A stretch of 64,000 nt of DNA from Toxorhynchites rutilus septentrionalis. Lineage: Eukaryota; Arthropoda; Insecta; Diptera; Culicidae. The number at the start of each line of letters is the position of its first letter. Position 1 is the stretch's first letter. Made by a program: the position numbers and the translations under genes. The stretch covers positions 77,390,704-77,454,703 of the forward strand of contig NC_073746.1 of the NCBI RefSeq assembly GCF_029784135.1. Direction: 5' to 3'. This document shows, piece by piece, positions 1 to 9,629 of the stretch. Under the pieces are notes generated by a model, which was given only the letters and a program-made list of their open reading frames with translations, was not told where the DNA came from and ran no database searches.

Positions 1-299
1 CGATTTGTAGGAGGCACAATACCATTGTGGATTTCCTCCACACTTGACGTGAAAAATTTGTTCAATTTTTCAGCTGTTATGAAATTACATTCTGTATTAC
101 CGTCAAATTCAATGTCGATATCTTTACTTCCGCATGGATTACACAACTCTTTTATTTTTTTCCACAGCTTCTTTGGATCATGTTGAACTGCCATTATTTC
201 ACTTTGAATTAATTTATTTTTGGAATTCTTTAGTTCACGTACATAAATATTTTTCCATACTTTGTACATGTCCCAATATTTAATACTGTTTGTACGTTT
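1..299 (-). pseudogene. CR1-B ORF2, endonuclease-RT linker (continuation, window edge)
   Basis: Reading the minus strand gives an uninterrupted frame of about 98 codons from position 299 to the window edge. It contains WDMYKVWKNIY, then KLWKKIKELCN, then KLNKFFTSSVEEIHNG. This matches the spacer between endonuclease and reverse transcriptase in CR1-A (around its residues 345-430: NDWNRYTFARNIY, then ELWKLLKKLL, then DKFNSYFVNSV). It is the direct continuation of the CR1-B ORF2 piece that stops at 5,518: the CR1-B frame reads on with no base lost once CR1-A and one copy of the 4-bp duplication are removed. The RT domain proper lies outside the window to the left. The protein is therefore split by CR1-A and counted as a broken gene. 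Confidence 0.85.
296..299. repeat. Target-site duplication of CR1-A, left copy
   Basis: The plus-strand tetramer GTTT here is repeated at 5,514-5,517. The host frame (CR1-B ORF2) reads continuously through one copy, which supports this as the true duplicated target rather than chance. Confidence 0.75.
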
Positions 300-1028
300 G
301 ATGATGATGGCCCACCTCATACCCCTACAAAGGTTTGAGCAGGACGATTTATCTTATAGATAATAATTAAGTTTAAAAATATCAAGAGACCAGTATTATA
401 AAAAAAAACGAAGCGAACTGGATCTGTTGCAGGCATAAATATCTATTAATAGAACAGTAAAAATAGGCACAAACTGCGAAAAAACAAACAATGTTCCTAT
501 CCATATTGACATTGCCATAGTCATAGTCTCAACTTCAGGCCCAATGTTTTTTCTGAGGCATGTCAAGAAAATTTCCAACCCGGGAAGATCCTTGACTGAT
601 TGGGAATTGAACCCAATATCTAAAAGTTTCTACTTAGAACATGAAAGAGATCTGCTACAATCAGAAATAATCGATATAACCATCTGATGAAAGATAGTTT
701 ACGACAATTCCGAATGAGCTATCCCAATTCCAGTTTCCACTCCAGACCCTATATAAAAATTTCATTATGTGTCAGTTTTCTGCCAGTGTTCATTATTAAC
801 ATTTGTCCAGACCCACCAAACGCGCGCGAGGCTCAAACTTTCGTAGACAACGCTAATTTTTTTTTTTTTTTTTAATAATAATCTACAATTTTAACAAATT
901 TAACAACAAAAAAAACATCATCATCATCAGTACGAACATGGCAGTTTGAGATACCTGTAAATATTTTTCTAATTTCAATTGATATTAAACATAAATAAAT
1001 CATTTGACAAAAAATTACGAGAACCTGT
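300..1028 (-). other. CR1-A 3' UTR with terminal ATC repeats
   Basis: The UTR is shared with CR1-C (57,287-57,996). Both contain a CGCGCGCGA core followed by GCTCAAACTTT and GTAGAC on the plus strand (about 822-855 and 57,665-57,690), a T-rich run, and a terminal block with CCCCTACA and a TTTGAGCA/TTTTGAGCA motif. The extreme 3' end here is three ATG units on plus (301-309); CR1-C has ten. The conserved tail is presumably the RT recognition signal for target-primed reverse transcription, which is inference. Confidence 0.75.
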
Positions 1029-3935
1029 TTACAAAACAGATTTTACGTGGGAAATACACATTCTCTTAAACTCTGCCATTGTTGCCGCACGTTTTATTTC
1101 TCTGGGCATCGAATTGAAAAAATGTATTCCTTTGTATAACAACGAGTTCTGCGACCTACTGAATATAAAGTTAGGTGTTCTTGCATCATCCGCGTTTCTA
1201 GTATTGTATCTATGAACATCACTTCCTCTTTCAATTCGATCACACAAGTATCGAGGCAGCATACCGTTTAAAATTTTGAAGACGAACACCATTGTCAAGT
1301 AATAAATTCTTTGCTTCACAGATAGCCACTGTAGCGCGTCCAACATCAAATTAGAGGAAGTGTATCTACTACATCTTAAAATCAAACGCATAATCTTATT
1401 TTGTAAACGCTGCAATCTCGTTAATTGTGTATTGTTTGCAAGGAATAGGATCGACGAGCAAAAGTCTATGTGCGGTGAGATCAATGATTTATACAATTTA
1501 ATTTTACTGTTCACCGTCAGTTCTTTTTTCAAACGACACAAAACGCCGTATTTCTTGGCAATCTTCTTGATGACATTATTAATGTGAGACTTGAAGGTTA
1601 AATTGTCATCAATGATAACTCCTAGGTATTTGATTTCATTCACGCGTTCTAATGTCTCACCATCTATTTCAAAATTTACGTCAATACTGGAGTTCACTGA
1701 AGAAATCAGCATGTATTTTGTTTTGCCAACATTTAATTTCAATTGTTTAAATTTAAGCCACTGAGCCAGAGAATGCAAATCTTCGTTTATGTGATCCTCG
1801 GTTTCTTTTATATCCTTAGCTGCGATGAACAGGACAGTATCATCCGCGAACAAATTAATATCACAATATCGTAAAACCCGTCGCAGATCATTTATATATA
1901 AAATAAACAAAATGGGCCCTAAGACACTTCCCTGCGGCACCCCGAGTGAGTTGCCGATGGGATCGGAAATAGAATCATTAAAACGAGTCTTTTGAGTTCT
2001 GTCGCACAAATAGCTTTCGAACCATTTGTACGACATTCCTACAATTCCATTGCGCTCCAATGTTTGTAACAATAAGGGCCTAGAAATTGTTTCAAAAGCG
2101 CGTTTAAGATCCAGAAATACCGCAAATATAGTCTCTTTCGCTTCGATATTCTCTTTCCATTTTGCTAACACCAGATTCAGAGCGGTTTCACAAGAGTGTC
2201 TCTCTCGATATCCCGACTGTTCCGGTATTAGCAAATTGTTGTTATCTACAAAATGCATCAGCTGGACTTTCACAACAAGTTCTAGTATTTTTTCTAATGT
2301 GTGCAACATGTTAATAGGGCGGTACTCTTCGGCTTTATCCGTCCCATTAACTTTGGGGATCGGAATCACAAGGGATCCCTTCCAAACCGTTGGCACGTGC
2401 CCAGTTAGTAAAGATTCATTAATTAGGTCCAGTAGATCGTGTCCAATGACATGAAAGCAATCTTGTATCACTTTTGCGTTGACATTATCGATACCAGCCG
2501 ATTTTTGCAATGAAAAACAAATATCTCTTAACTCAGCAAAAGTGATGGGTGAAAAACAATCTAGTCTACAATTGATATTAATCGGCTGTATTATTTCGTC
2601 AGGTTCGCTGACCAAGTCAATACTTTGGTTGATCAGCAGAACACTATTGACGAAATAACTGTTGAATTTATCGGCAATAGTTTGGTCTGACTGTTCTTCT
2701 GACCCTTCGAAAACTATGGATCGCGGTGTACTATTTTTAGAATTTAATAACTTTTTTAATAATTTCCATAGTTCTTTGCTATTATTTTGATGTTCATCGA
2801 TTTTCCTCTGTATATATTCACTTCTAGTCCTTTTCAAGACCTGTGAATATATATTCCGCGCGAAGGTGTACCTATTCCAATCATTTTCTAAATTAGTCTT
2901 TATAAACTTTTTGTACTTTTTATCTCTTTTGCGTTTGAGACGCAGCAGATCAAAAGAGTACCAGCTGTTCGAATTGTTTAATTCAATATATTTTTCAACC
3001 ACTAATTTATTGGTACACTCTCTCAGAATATCGGTCAGAACAGCTGCTTTATCATTCAGGTGTCCCGTCATTGCTTCAAAATCCAGGCTTGTCGAAACAA
3101 GCTGAGACATGGCTTCTTTGGAATATCTATTCCAGTTTTTAATTTTTATTCTATTTCCGTCACGGTCATCCTGTCCATTCTCAATGTAAACAAAAATTGT
3201 CTCATGATCAGTTATTTTTAATTTGGCCTGTGTAGAAGAATGGACAGTGGCAAAATTAGAATACACGTGATCTATTAGAGTTCTACTATATTTAGATATT
3301 CTAGTGGCTTCGTTAACAGATTGTTTTAAGGTAAAGTAATGTGATAATTGTTTCAATTGATTCGAACTTCGGGCATTAAGCCAGTCAATGTTAAAATCAC
3401 CAGCAATTATATTTAACTTACTGCAATCAACAATGCTTTCCCACCAGTTTTCCAAAATATCTAGAAAACGCTGGTCACTAGAACTGGGGGAATGATATAT
3501 AATTCCATAATTTCCCATCTGCATGCCTCTTTCAACTGAAATAGCCAAGAACCAGTTATTTTCAACAGCTTCGTTTGAAAGAGTGTTGAATTTGACTGAT
3601 TCTATTGCATAAATTGCAACACCTCCAGTGTGTTTGGAGTGCGACAAGCAAAAAGCAACTTTATAGCCCGGAATTTTGTACTGATCATATGATTCTCCAT
3701 CGATTATGTGAGTTTCAGAAAGAAAAACCATCTGAGGACGCATGCTTTCTACAAGATATCGCATTTCTGCGTAATTTGTAGAAAGCCCAGCTATGTTCAG
3801 ATAAATTATTGCTAACTTATTCACACATTTTTTTTTTTTTGGATTGCTATTTGGTTTGAAAAATGACGCTTTTTTTCTTCTCCAGCAGTCTCCGATAGAC
3901 AGGACACTGGGTGCTATAAGTTGGATGATTTTCAT
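1029..3935 (-). CDS. CR1-A ORF2: endonuclease-reverse transcriptase, 968 aa
   Basis: ORF2 encodes the enzyme that nicks target DNA and copies the element RNA at the nick. An APE-type endonuclease occupies about residues 40-255: LNIAG at 46-50, SETH with Glu74, GDFNIDW with Asp180 and Asn182, IDHVYSN at 221, and TDHE with Asp243-His244. A basic linker runs to about 400. The reverse transcriptase runs from about 470 to 780: EEYRPINML, FLDLKRAFE with Asp609, GVPQGSVLGPILF near 665, and catalytic FADD with Asp698-Asp699. A thumb-like C-terminal region contains RLQRLQNKIMRLI. There is no RNase H domain. The ATG at 3,935 overlaps the end of ORF1 by 89 nt in another frame, so ORF2 expression probably relies on reinitiation or leaky scanning. 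The length is normal for CR1-type ORF2 and there are no internal stops. Confidence 0.93.
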   Translation of the reverse strand: MKIIQLIAPSVLSIGDCWRRKKASFFKPNSNPKKKKCVNKLAIIYLNIAGLSTNYAEMRYLVESMRPQMVFLSETHIIDGESYDQYKIPGYKVAFCLSHSKHTGGVAIYAIESVKFNTLSNEAVENNWFLAISVERGMQMGNYGIIYHSPSSSDQRFLDILENWWESIVDCSKLNIIAGDFNIDWLNARSSNQLKQLSHYFTLKQSVNEATRISKYSRTLIDHVYSNFATVHSSTQAKLKITDHETIFVYIENGQDDRDGNRIKIKNWNRYSKEAMSQLVSTSLDFEAMTGHLNDKAAVLTDILRECTNKLVVEKYIELNNSNSWYSFDLLRLKRKRDKKYKKFIKTNLENDWNRYTFARNIYSQVLKRTRSEYIQRKIDEHQNNSKELWKLLKKLLNSKNSTPRSIVFEGSEEQSDQTIADKFNSYFVNSVLLINQSIDLVSEPDEIIQPININCRLDCFSPITFAELRDICFSLQKSAGIDNVNAKVIQDCFHVIGHDLLDLINESLLTGHVPTVWKGSLVIPIPKVNGTDKAEEYRPINMLHTLEKILELVVKVQLMHFVDNNNLLIPEQSGYRERHSCETALNLVLAKWKENIEAKETIFAVFLDLKRAFETISRPLLLQTLERNGIVGMSYKWFESYLCDRTQKTRFNDSISDPIGNSLGVPQGSVLGPILFILYINDLRRVLRYCDINLFADDTVLFIAAKDIKETEDHINEDLHSLAQWLKFKQLKLNVGKTKYMLISSVNSSIDVNFEIDGETLERVNEIKYLGVIIDDNLTFKSHINNVIKKIAKKYGVLCRLKKELTVNSKIKLYKSLISPHIDFCSSILFLANNTQLTRLQRLQNKIMRLILRCSRYTSSNLMLDALQWLSVKQRIYYLTMVFVFKILNGMLPRYLCDRIERGSDVHRYNTRNADDARTPNFIFSRSQNSLLYKGIHFFNSMPREIKRAATMAEFKRMCISHVKSVL

Positions 3936-5199
3936 CCAAATTCAACTTCTGTTCATTATTAACTTTGATACAATTTATGCATTTCAATTCAGTTGATGAG
4001 CACTCAGATGTTTTATGTTTCTCATTACACCTTGAACATGTTTGTTCTTTCTTGCAATCTGTGCTCTTATGCCCAAATTCTCCACATTTAAAACAGCGCA
4101 AAACACTAAAGGCCTCAACCACGCTACATTTATCCCACCCGACACTTACTTTACTAGCAGTCATCAGGTTTCTGTAAGTATCATGGTCAACTTCAATTAT
4201 CGTGTTGTATTTATTATACTTCAAGCGTGGATTTTCATATTCAACAACGACCTTGACATCCTTGATCGAAATGTTTTCATTTTGACTCTTTAAGTAGTCA
4301 ATGAAAACATCAGAGGAATATCGATCACTCATCCCAATAATTTTTAATTTTGGTTTTATTGGCTTTGGAATAAAAGTACTAAACCCTTTTCCAAGATTGC
4401 TTTCAATTCCACTTTTCACTTGCTCAATATTATCCCCTGCTGCACACTCAACAATAATCGAGCCATCTTTACCGTTCCTGAAATTCTCTATTTTGTGTAT
4501 TTTAGGATCTAATTTAGTCTTCAACATTTTTTTTGTATCATCATTTTTCTTGTCAGACTCTATTGGCTTTACCACAATGACTGGACGAGCCTTACGAGCC
4601 ACGACATTAGCGAAACTTTCAATATTATTATTATTATTTCTAAACATTTTTTCTTTCAAATCATTATTTTTATTCGTTAACATAATTTTCTTGCTCGGAG
4701 TGTCCAAATTAGCACTAATTGAGCTCGGACTAACCTGTCGCTTCCTGTTCATCACAGCTAAATTTCTGTCAACATTATTTTTTTCAGAGAATAAGCTTTT
4801 CATATTTTCCAACTTTTTGGCAACACTGCTCTCGAAGCATGCCATCTTCTCTTTGAAAAGCTCGTCGAAAGATCTGATAAGCTTATCTCGCTCATTCTCA
4901 AACGCGATGTTTATTTGCTCGGTGAAGCTTCCTCGGACATCAGAGAGCGAAAGTGAGATCTTTTCCATCTCCCTTTGCAATCCACCAACGTCTAAAGCAT
5001 CACCTCGCACGCCACATTTCTGGTCCGACAAACATTCATCACAAATAAACTGAATGTTCGGATTCTCTGTTATCAGTTTCGCTGTTGCTTTTGTAAGCGA
5101 AGTACAGCGCCGATGAAATCGAACACCGCATTTACCTACACAAACAACAGGATCATCACTGATCATTACTTTGCCGTCGCACGCCTTGCACTCGCTCAT
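3847..5199 (-). CDS. CR1-A ORF1: PHD-finger and CCHC nucleic-acid-binding protein, 450 aa
   Basis: ORF1 should bind the element RNA and form the ribonucleoprotein. The open frame extends upstream to a GTG at 5,277, but the first ATG is at 5,199, immediately before the zinc finger, and I take that as the start. Residues about 4-57 form a PHD-like Cys4-His-Cys3 finger (CKAC, CVGKCGVRFHRRC, CDEC). A charged, possibly coiled region follows (EMEKISLSLSDVRG and after). An RRM-like or connecting domain is possible around 250-365. CCHC knuckles begin with CFKCGEFGHKSTDC near residue 369, then CSRCNEKHKTSEC and a final CINC pair. The N-terminal hydrophobic run upstream of the ATG resembles a signal peptide but is leader sequence. 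ORF1 of CR1-B has the same layout. Confidence 0.88.
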   Translation of the reverse strand: MSECKACDGKVMISDDPVVCVGKCGVRFHRRCTSLTKATAKLITENPNIQFICDECLSDQKCGVRGDALDVGGLQREMEKISLSLSDVRGSFTEQINIAFENERDKLIRSFDELFKEKMACFESSVAKKLENMKSLFSEKNNVDRNLAVMNRKRQVSPSSISANLDTPSKKIMLTNKNNDLKEKMFRNNNNNIESFANVVARKARPVIVVKPIESDKKNDDTKKMLKTKLDPKIHKIENFRNGKDGSIIVECAAGDNIEQVKSGIESNLGKGFSTFIPKPIKPKLKIIGMSDRYSSDVFIDYLKSQNENISIKDVKVVVEYENPRLKYNKYNTIIEVDHDTYRNLMTASKVSVGWDKCSVVEAFSVLRCFKCGEFGHKSTDCKKEQTCSRCNEKHKTSECSSTELKCINCIKVNNEQKLNLDENHPTYSTQCPVYRRLLEKKKSVIFQTK

Positions 5200-5513
5200 C
5201 TCGAGAGTGCCCTGCGCGGCAGCAATGGCAAAAGCAGAGACAACAAAAAAACAATACAACGATACACAACACAGCACAAGCAGCTACGGTGGCTATCCTG
5301 AGCGATAGCGAGCCGTAGAGCCGTGATATAAATTTGATTTAAAAACGCACAACAATTATCAGCATGCACTCAATAGGTACTTATCCTGATAATATTTAAA
5401 ATTCGCCGTCGGTGGAACAAATTTGTTCTAATTCCAGCCGTCTATTTCCCACAAAAAACACTTTAAATTCAGCACTATAAAGATACACAAACCACCATGT
5501 TCGCTGAAAAAAA
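5200..5513 (-). promoter_or_regulatory. CR1-A 5' leader (putative internal promoter region)
   Basis: About 314 bp between the 5' junction and the first ATG of ORF1. Non-LTR elements generally carry an internal promoter here; I see no TATA box and cannot point to a specific motif. The 5' junction is set by the target duplication at 5,514-5,517. Confidence 0.45.
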
Positions 5514-5517
5514 GTTT
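5514..5517. repeat. Target-site duplication of CR1-A, right copy
   Basis: GTTT on the plus strand matches 296-299. It falls in an AAA codon of the CR1-B linker, after RRKRDHYLIIA on the minus strand. Confidence 0.75.
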
Positions 5518-6473
5518 AGCTATTATTAGGTAATGATCCCGTTTTCTTCTGATGGAAGCTAGCGTAGTGGTATACCAAGCTTTGTCTCCGCTCTGTCTTT
5601 GTGCTGGAATGCCTGATCCTCTAGGGGTCAATATCTTTTTCATTGAAGAGCAAAGTGCTTCCTCAAGATTTTTTGCAACATCATGAAGAGAGGAGTGTTC
5701 TCCAATCGGCATTATTTTGTTCTGTAAAACAGATTCCAATTTGCGTTTCGAATAATTGTTCCAGCACTTATATAACTTGTCCTTTATTTCGATAAACTCA
5801 ACATCAGAGAAGTTATAGATCATACCAATTGTTTCATGATCCGAGATTTTGCTGTCATGAAGAATCTCGATAACACCATCGTCAAAATTAGTAAAAACTA
5901 AATCAATAGTCGTCGAAGTTGTCCTTGTTATTCTGGTGTGATCATTAATTCTCTGTTTGAATCCAGCGGCTTGTGTGATTGCTTTCAATTCATGAGATTT
6001 CTTACGTTCGGCCCAATCAATATTAAAATCACCAGTAATGATTATTCTTCATGTTGTTCATGAATTTGAATGTGTTGCAGCCACAAATCTTCCAGAAATT
6101 CTAAAAAGTCCCTATCGCTACTACTAGGCGAATGGTATATGCCAGCGTATATCCCAGCCATTTTGCATCCTCTGACTTCTACAGCTAGAAACCAATTGTC
6201 CCCGTATGTATCATTATAGATTTCTTTAAATTTCATAAGGTTCGAAATGTACATAGATATACCTCCAGTATGTACAGATCTCGACAAGCAATTTACCATT
6301 GAATACCCAGCTACATTGAATCCATTTAGATCGGTTGAAACCGTCAAGTGTGTTTCAACCAATATTAGTATTTTCGGTTTTTTGTTGGATACCAAGATTT
6401 CAATTTCGTCGAAATGTGTGCGTAATCCTGCCACATTCAGGTAAAGTATATCATATGCTCCTTTCTTGGATGG
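5518..6473 (-). pseudogene. CR1-B ORF2, endonuclease part, interrupted and frameshifted
   Basis: This is the APE-type endonuclease of the older CR1-like element. The frame opens right after the ORF1 stop and reads YLNVAGL, ETHLTV, VHTGGISMYIS and YHSPSSSDRDFLEF. Near 6,040 the frame slips by one base and resumes with ITGDFNIDWAERK, DLVFTNF and SDHETIG, ending in SIRRKRDHYLIIAK where CR1-A has inserted. Alignment with CR1-A ORF2 is collinear (LNIAG, SETH, GDFNIDW, TDHE). The RT part resumes at 1-299. Oddly, ORF2 is in the same frame as ORF1, separated by one TAG at 6,474-6,476, and no in-frame ATG precedes the first endonuclease strand. Confidence 0.85.
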
Positions 6474-7817
6474 CTAGATGGAGAAATCCACCTGCCCCTT
6501 TTTCCTTTCGTAGTTGCGAAGGAACATAGGGCAGTTAGTACTCCAAGCAAAATGCTTTGTATCTATGTCTAATCTTCGCTCATTTTTAATTTTGGTGCAA
6601 TTGGAACATTGAATTTCTTCGGATTTACAATCTTTGAATTGATGATTTTTACCGCATTTTGGGCATACACTAAGCTCTGATTTGCAATCGACAATTTTAT
6701 GGCCATATTCGCAACACTTGAAACATCTAAGAACCATCAACCCATCAACTACCCGACATTTTTCGAAACCACAAAATACTGACTTGGCTTCCATAATTTT
6801 ATTATATGTATCGCCATCGACTTCTATAATTGCACTGTATTTATTGTATTTCATAGCGTTGTTACCGTAAATTTTTCTCACTTGAAAATGCTTATTTTTA
6901 TGCAACAAAGGGTTTTGCTTCATCAACGTTATTTTTAAATCATTTTCATTTAATTCCTCGCTAAATCCGATTATTTTAATGGTCGGTTTTAGTGCTTCTG
7001 GTATTTTTACCTCGTAGTCCTGACCCAATTTTTTTTTTTCAAAATTATCCTTCAATAACTCTATTGAGTTTTTATCCATAGCAGAGACAACAACAGCGCC
7101 ATTTTTCCCGTTTCGCAGGCCATTTATATTTAATCCCTTGGGATTAACATTTTCTTTCAAAGCTTGTCTTGTAACATCTGACTCTTGCGTTGTTTTTGGC
7201 TTAATGATTAAAACTTTTTCCCTGGTCAAAATTTTGTTTTTTGTACTAGTTTTTTTATCAGCTACACTCTCATTTGTTGTTTTCCTAGCATCTTTCAAAA
7301 CCGCAGCAAAACTCAATGGAGTTGTATTTTCATTTTGATTTGCTGGCTCGTCACGTCGGCGCTTTTTCGAATTTGAACGCAGATTGTACCGCTGAGGTGT
7401 TTCCTCTGCATCTGCGTTAATATCAATATTGTTTTTTAATAGATTACCAATTTCCGTCCGTACTGCCTCTTTGACTTTGAGCTCAAAGTTGTTGGCCAAG
7501 TCAACTAAACCTTTCAGCTCATTTATATTACTCAAAATTTTACTGACGGAGTCATCATAGTGATTATTTCCGAAACCATTTTTATGTAACAAGAGACAAG
7601 TATCACAAACAAAAACGGCATTTTTTATTTTTCTCAAAACATCGATATTTTCCCGCACCGCGCTTGGTAAGCATACAACATGTATTGTTTCATGACACTT
7701 ACCGTAGCACTCTATCGCTTCTGTGTTCGGATCTTCTATGTTCTCACAGCAGCGGCTACACATATCAACCAGACCCATATCAATACATTCAATTGTATCT
7801 GCGTGTGCACCGGCCAT
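6474..7817 (-). CDS. CR1-B ORF1: PHD-finger and CCHC protein, 447 aa
   Basis: Relative of CR1-A ORF1 with the same plan. The open frame continues upstream to a TTG at 7,916, but the first ATG is at 7,817; a later ATG at 7,778 is also possible. A PHD-like finger lies near the N-terminus (CSRCC, CYGKCHETIHVVC, CDTC). A basic segment KKRRRDE may serve nuclear targeting. KIIGFSEELNENDL begins a central domain that parallels KIIGMSDRYSSDV in CR1-A. CCHC knuckles follow near the end: CFKCCEYGHKIVDC, CPKCGKNHQFKDC and CSNC. The frame is intact although ORF2 is broken. The stop TAG is followed in frame by ORF2 coding sequence. Confidence 0.82.
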   Translation of the reverse strand: MAGAHADTIECIDMGLVDMCSRCCENIEDPNTEAIECYGKCHETIHVVCLPSAVRENIDVLRKIKNAVFVCDTCLLLHKNGFGNNHYDDSVSKILSNINELKGLVDLANNFELKVKEAVRTEIGNLLKNNIDINADAEETPQRYNLRSNSKKRRRDEPANQNENTTPLSFAAVLKDARKTTNESVADKKTSTKNKILTREKVLIIKPKTTQESDVTRQALKENVNPKGLNINGLRNGKNGAVVVSAMDKNSIELLKDNFEKKKLGQDYEVKIPEALKPTIKIIGFSEELNENDLKITLMKQNPLLHKNKHFQVRKIYGNNAMKYNKYSAIIEVDGDTYNKIMEAKSVFCGFEKCRVVDGLMVLRCFKCCEYGHKIVDCKSELSVCPKCGKNHQFKDCKSEEIQCSNCTKIKNERRLDIDTKHFAWSTNCPMFLRNYERKKGQVDFSI

Positions 7818-8170
7818 CGGCCGGGCCGTGCGAGGCAAATGAAGATAAAAAAAAACAACAACACAAGCGCGTGCTGGTAGAAAGTGCTGGGAGAACACAC
7901 TATGTATCAGCAGCAAATTAAATCAAGAGTGAGGTATTCAAGCTGCTTTCAACACTACCACTACTACAGTGATAAGTGTTGTGATTTTCTTGAATACCAA
8001 TTAACACATCAATTTGATCGCAAATTACAAGTACAAAATAAACATCCAAACTTATCCTTCTTGCGCCGAACACATAGATGTAATCCACTAGTGCTAACCA
8101 CTGCGATAAAAATCAAGTAACAACACTTTGTTTGCACAAATTTTACCTTCAAATCGATTTGTCGTGACTT
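7818..8170 (-). other. Probable CR1-B 5' leader
   Basis: Sequence upstream of the CR1-B ORF1 start. The length is guessed from the 314-bp CR1-A leader; no junction or duplication can be located because the 3' end of CR1-B lies outside the window. No shared motif with the CR1-A leader is obvious. Confidence 0.3.
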
Positions 8171-9237
8171 CTATATTGCATTGGTGAAACATAGTTGCCA
8201 TAATAGACAAGGCCTGGATTACGAATTTAGGCTACTCAAGCCGAATATTATGGGGCAAAAACTGAGTGACTCGGATATAACTTGGTCCCAGCTATTGGAT
8301 GTCAAAAGGCGTGATGAGAAATTATTGTATCCAAAATTTTGTCGTTTGTAAGACATATTTTGCGGCTCCGCAAAGCTTATGCGATTGAGCCTTACAATTA
8401 AATGAATTGGGAAAAAAGACACTTGATGACATTCATCAGTATGGGTTGAACGAATATGTTTGCTTTACAAAACAAAGTTCGGAAATCGGTTGGTTCCCAC
8501 AATTATGGACTCTATTTTGAGAGCTAAGAACTATGTATCGGCGGAAGGAGGAGCGTCAAAAATGAAGCTGACGAAAAATTTTAAGGCAAAGTACAACAAA
8601 ACCATGTAAAAACATCGAACAATTCAGAGGCGAAAAACATTCCTATTGGTACGACTTTAACAACCCATAAATAATAAAAATAGGTTCAAAGTGAAAATGA
8701 ACCTTTATTTAAATTTTTTCCCTTAACTCTCCGATACATATTTTCTATACAGATTTTTTGGCTAACAATACAGATGTACAGATTTTTTCAGAAAATTTTA
8801 CAGAATTAAATATGGCAACCCTGCTGTGATGTTATCTTCATCCTGACGGAATAAATTATTCTTTACTAACAATGAAAATAAATCGATCGCTTACAATCTA
8901 TGTGCATTAGTTTCAGCATTTAGATTTCAATGAAAAAGATCAAGAAGAGATAAAAGAGAGAAGTGTGGATGCCCGACCGGCACTCTCAGAGTCTCTTTAC
9001 ACAGTGCCAGTAACTGCTGAATCGGTCGACTCGATTAGAAACAAGTGCGAGTCGGTTCTGAAAATTGACACGGGCCAATCGCCACATACATGCATCCAGA
9101 TTAGACGTAACATATTTAAAAAAAAAGTGTCCACGTGGAAATTATCTATACCCCCTCCCCCCTCACCGTGGATAAGCGTGTACATTTCGTGACCCCTACC
9201 CCCCCTCCTAAAGTTGTCCACGTGGTATGTGGACAGC
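8171..9237. other. No gene seen; degenerate AT-rich and repeat-like sequence
   Basis: Short frames only. A segment around 8,690-8,825 with repeated CAGATTTTTT motifs resembles a dispersed repeat. C-rich runs at 9,150-9,210 are flanked by CCACGTGG-type words in inverted arrangement, as in a small foldback. Nothing can be assigned. Confidence 0.3.
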
Positions 9238-9437
9238 CCCTTAGAAGCCTTAGCGGTAGTCGAATCGGTGGAGAGATTCCGGAAATACTTGTTGGGAAGG
9301 CATTTTGTGATTGTCACGGATTACGAAGAAAATTTCTACGATCTTCGCTGCTGAACGAATGAAGCCGTGGACGGTCAACGCGTCGGTGGAAATCAGCGAT
9401 AACGAGTGTTCCAATTCGGATGACTCCGATGATTGAA
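9238..9437 (+). pseudogene. Ty3/gypsy-like RNase H scrap joined to a pol tail
   Basis: From 9,244 the plus strand reads EALAVVESVERFRKYLLGR then HFVIVTDYE before a stop at 9,352-9,354. This is the classic RNase H block of Ty3/gypsy-type LTR retrotransposons (EALAVV, FRxYLLG, VTD). An overlapping frame then gives RMKPWTVNASVEISDNE followed by an acidic tail and stop at 9,436, which looks like a polyprotein C-terminus, so the rest of pol appears deleted. No LTRs are visible. RNase H identity is fairly secure from the motif; assignment of the tail is inference. Confidence 0.6.
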
Positions 9438-9629
9438 TTTATCGTCGAGGCGGGATAATTACTGTGGTGTCTGTTGTAAACAAATTATTGATTTTTTTTT
9501 AATTCCTCTCAAAGGACCACCGCGATGCTCAAGAGCTTGAAGCTTCCTTGTATTTCTATACCACTTTATATATAACGAGTAGTAGAATACAGTCTGTTCG
9601 AAAAAAACGGTTGTAAATTTTTTCTGTAT

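Larger units (their letters stand above)
300..5513 (-). mobile_element. CR1-A: full-length CR1-like non-LTR retrotransposon
   Basis: A 5.2-kb minus-strand element with a 5' leader (about 314 bp), ORF1 with PHD finger and CCHC knuckles, ORF2 with endonuclease and RT, and a 3' UTR of about 730 bp ending in short ATC repeats rather than a long poly(A). PHD-like zinc fingers in ORF1 and short tandem repeats at the 3' end are known for CR1-like elements, hence the family call. The element is bounded by a 4-bp duplication and lies inside CR1-B. Both reading frames are free of internal stops and frameshifts, unlike the other elements recognised here, so this copy is young and could be active. Whether it is closer to CR1 or L2 within the wider group cannot be settled by eye. 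Confidence 0.88.

Noticed and set aside
5200..5277. Signal peptide at the start of CR1-A ORF1 (hydrophobic run from a GTG)
   Set aside because: The open frame has no ATG before 5,199; the hydrophobic stretch is leader sequence read in frame.
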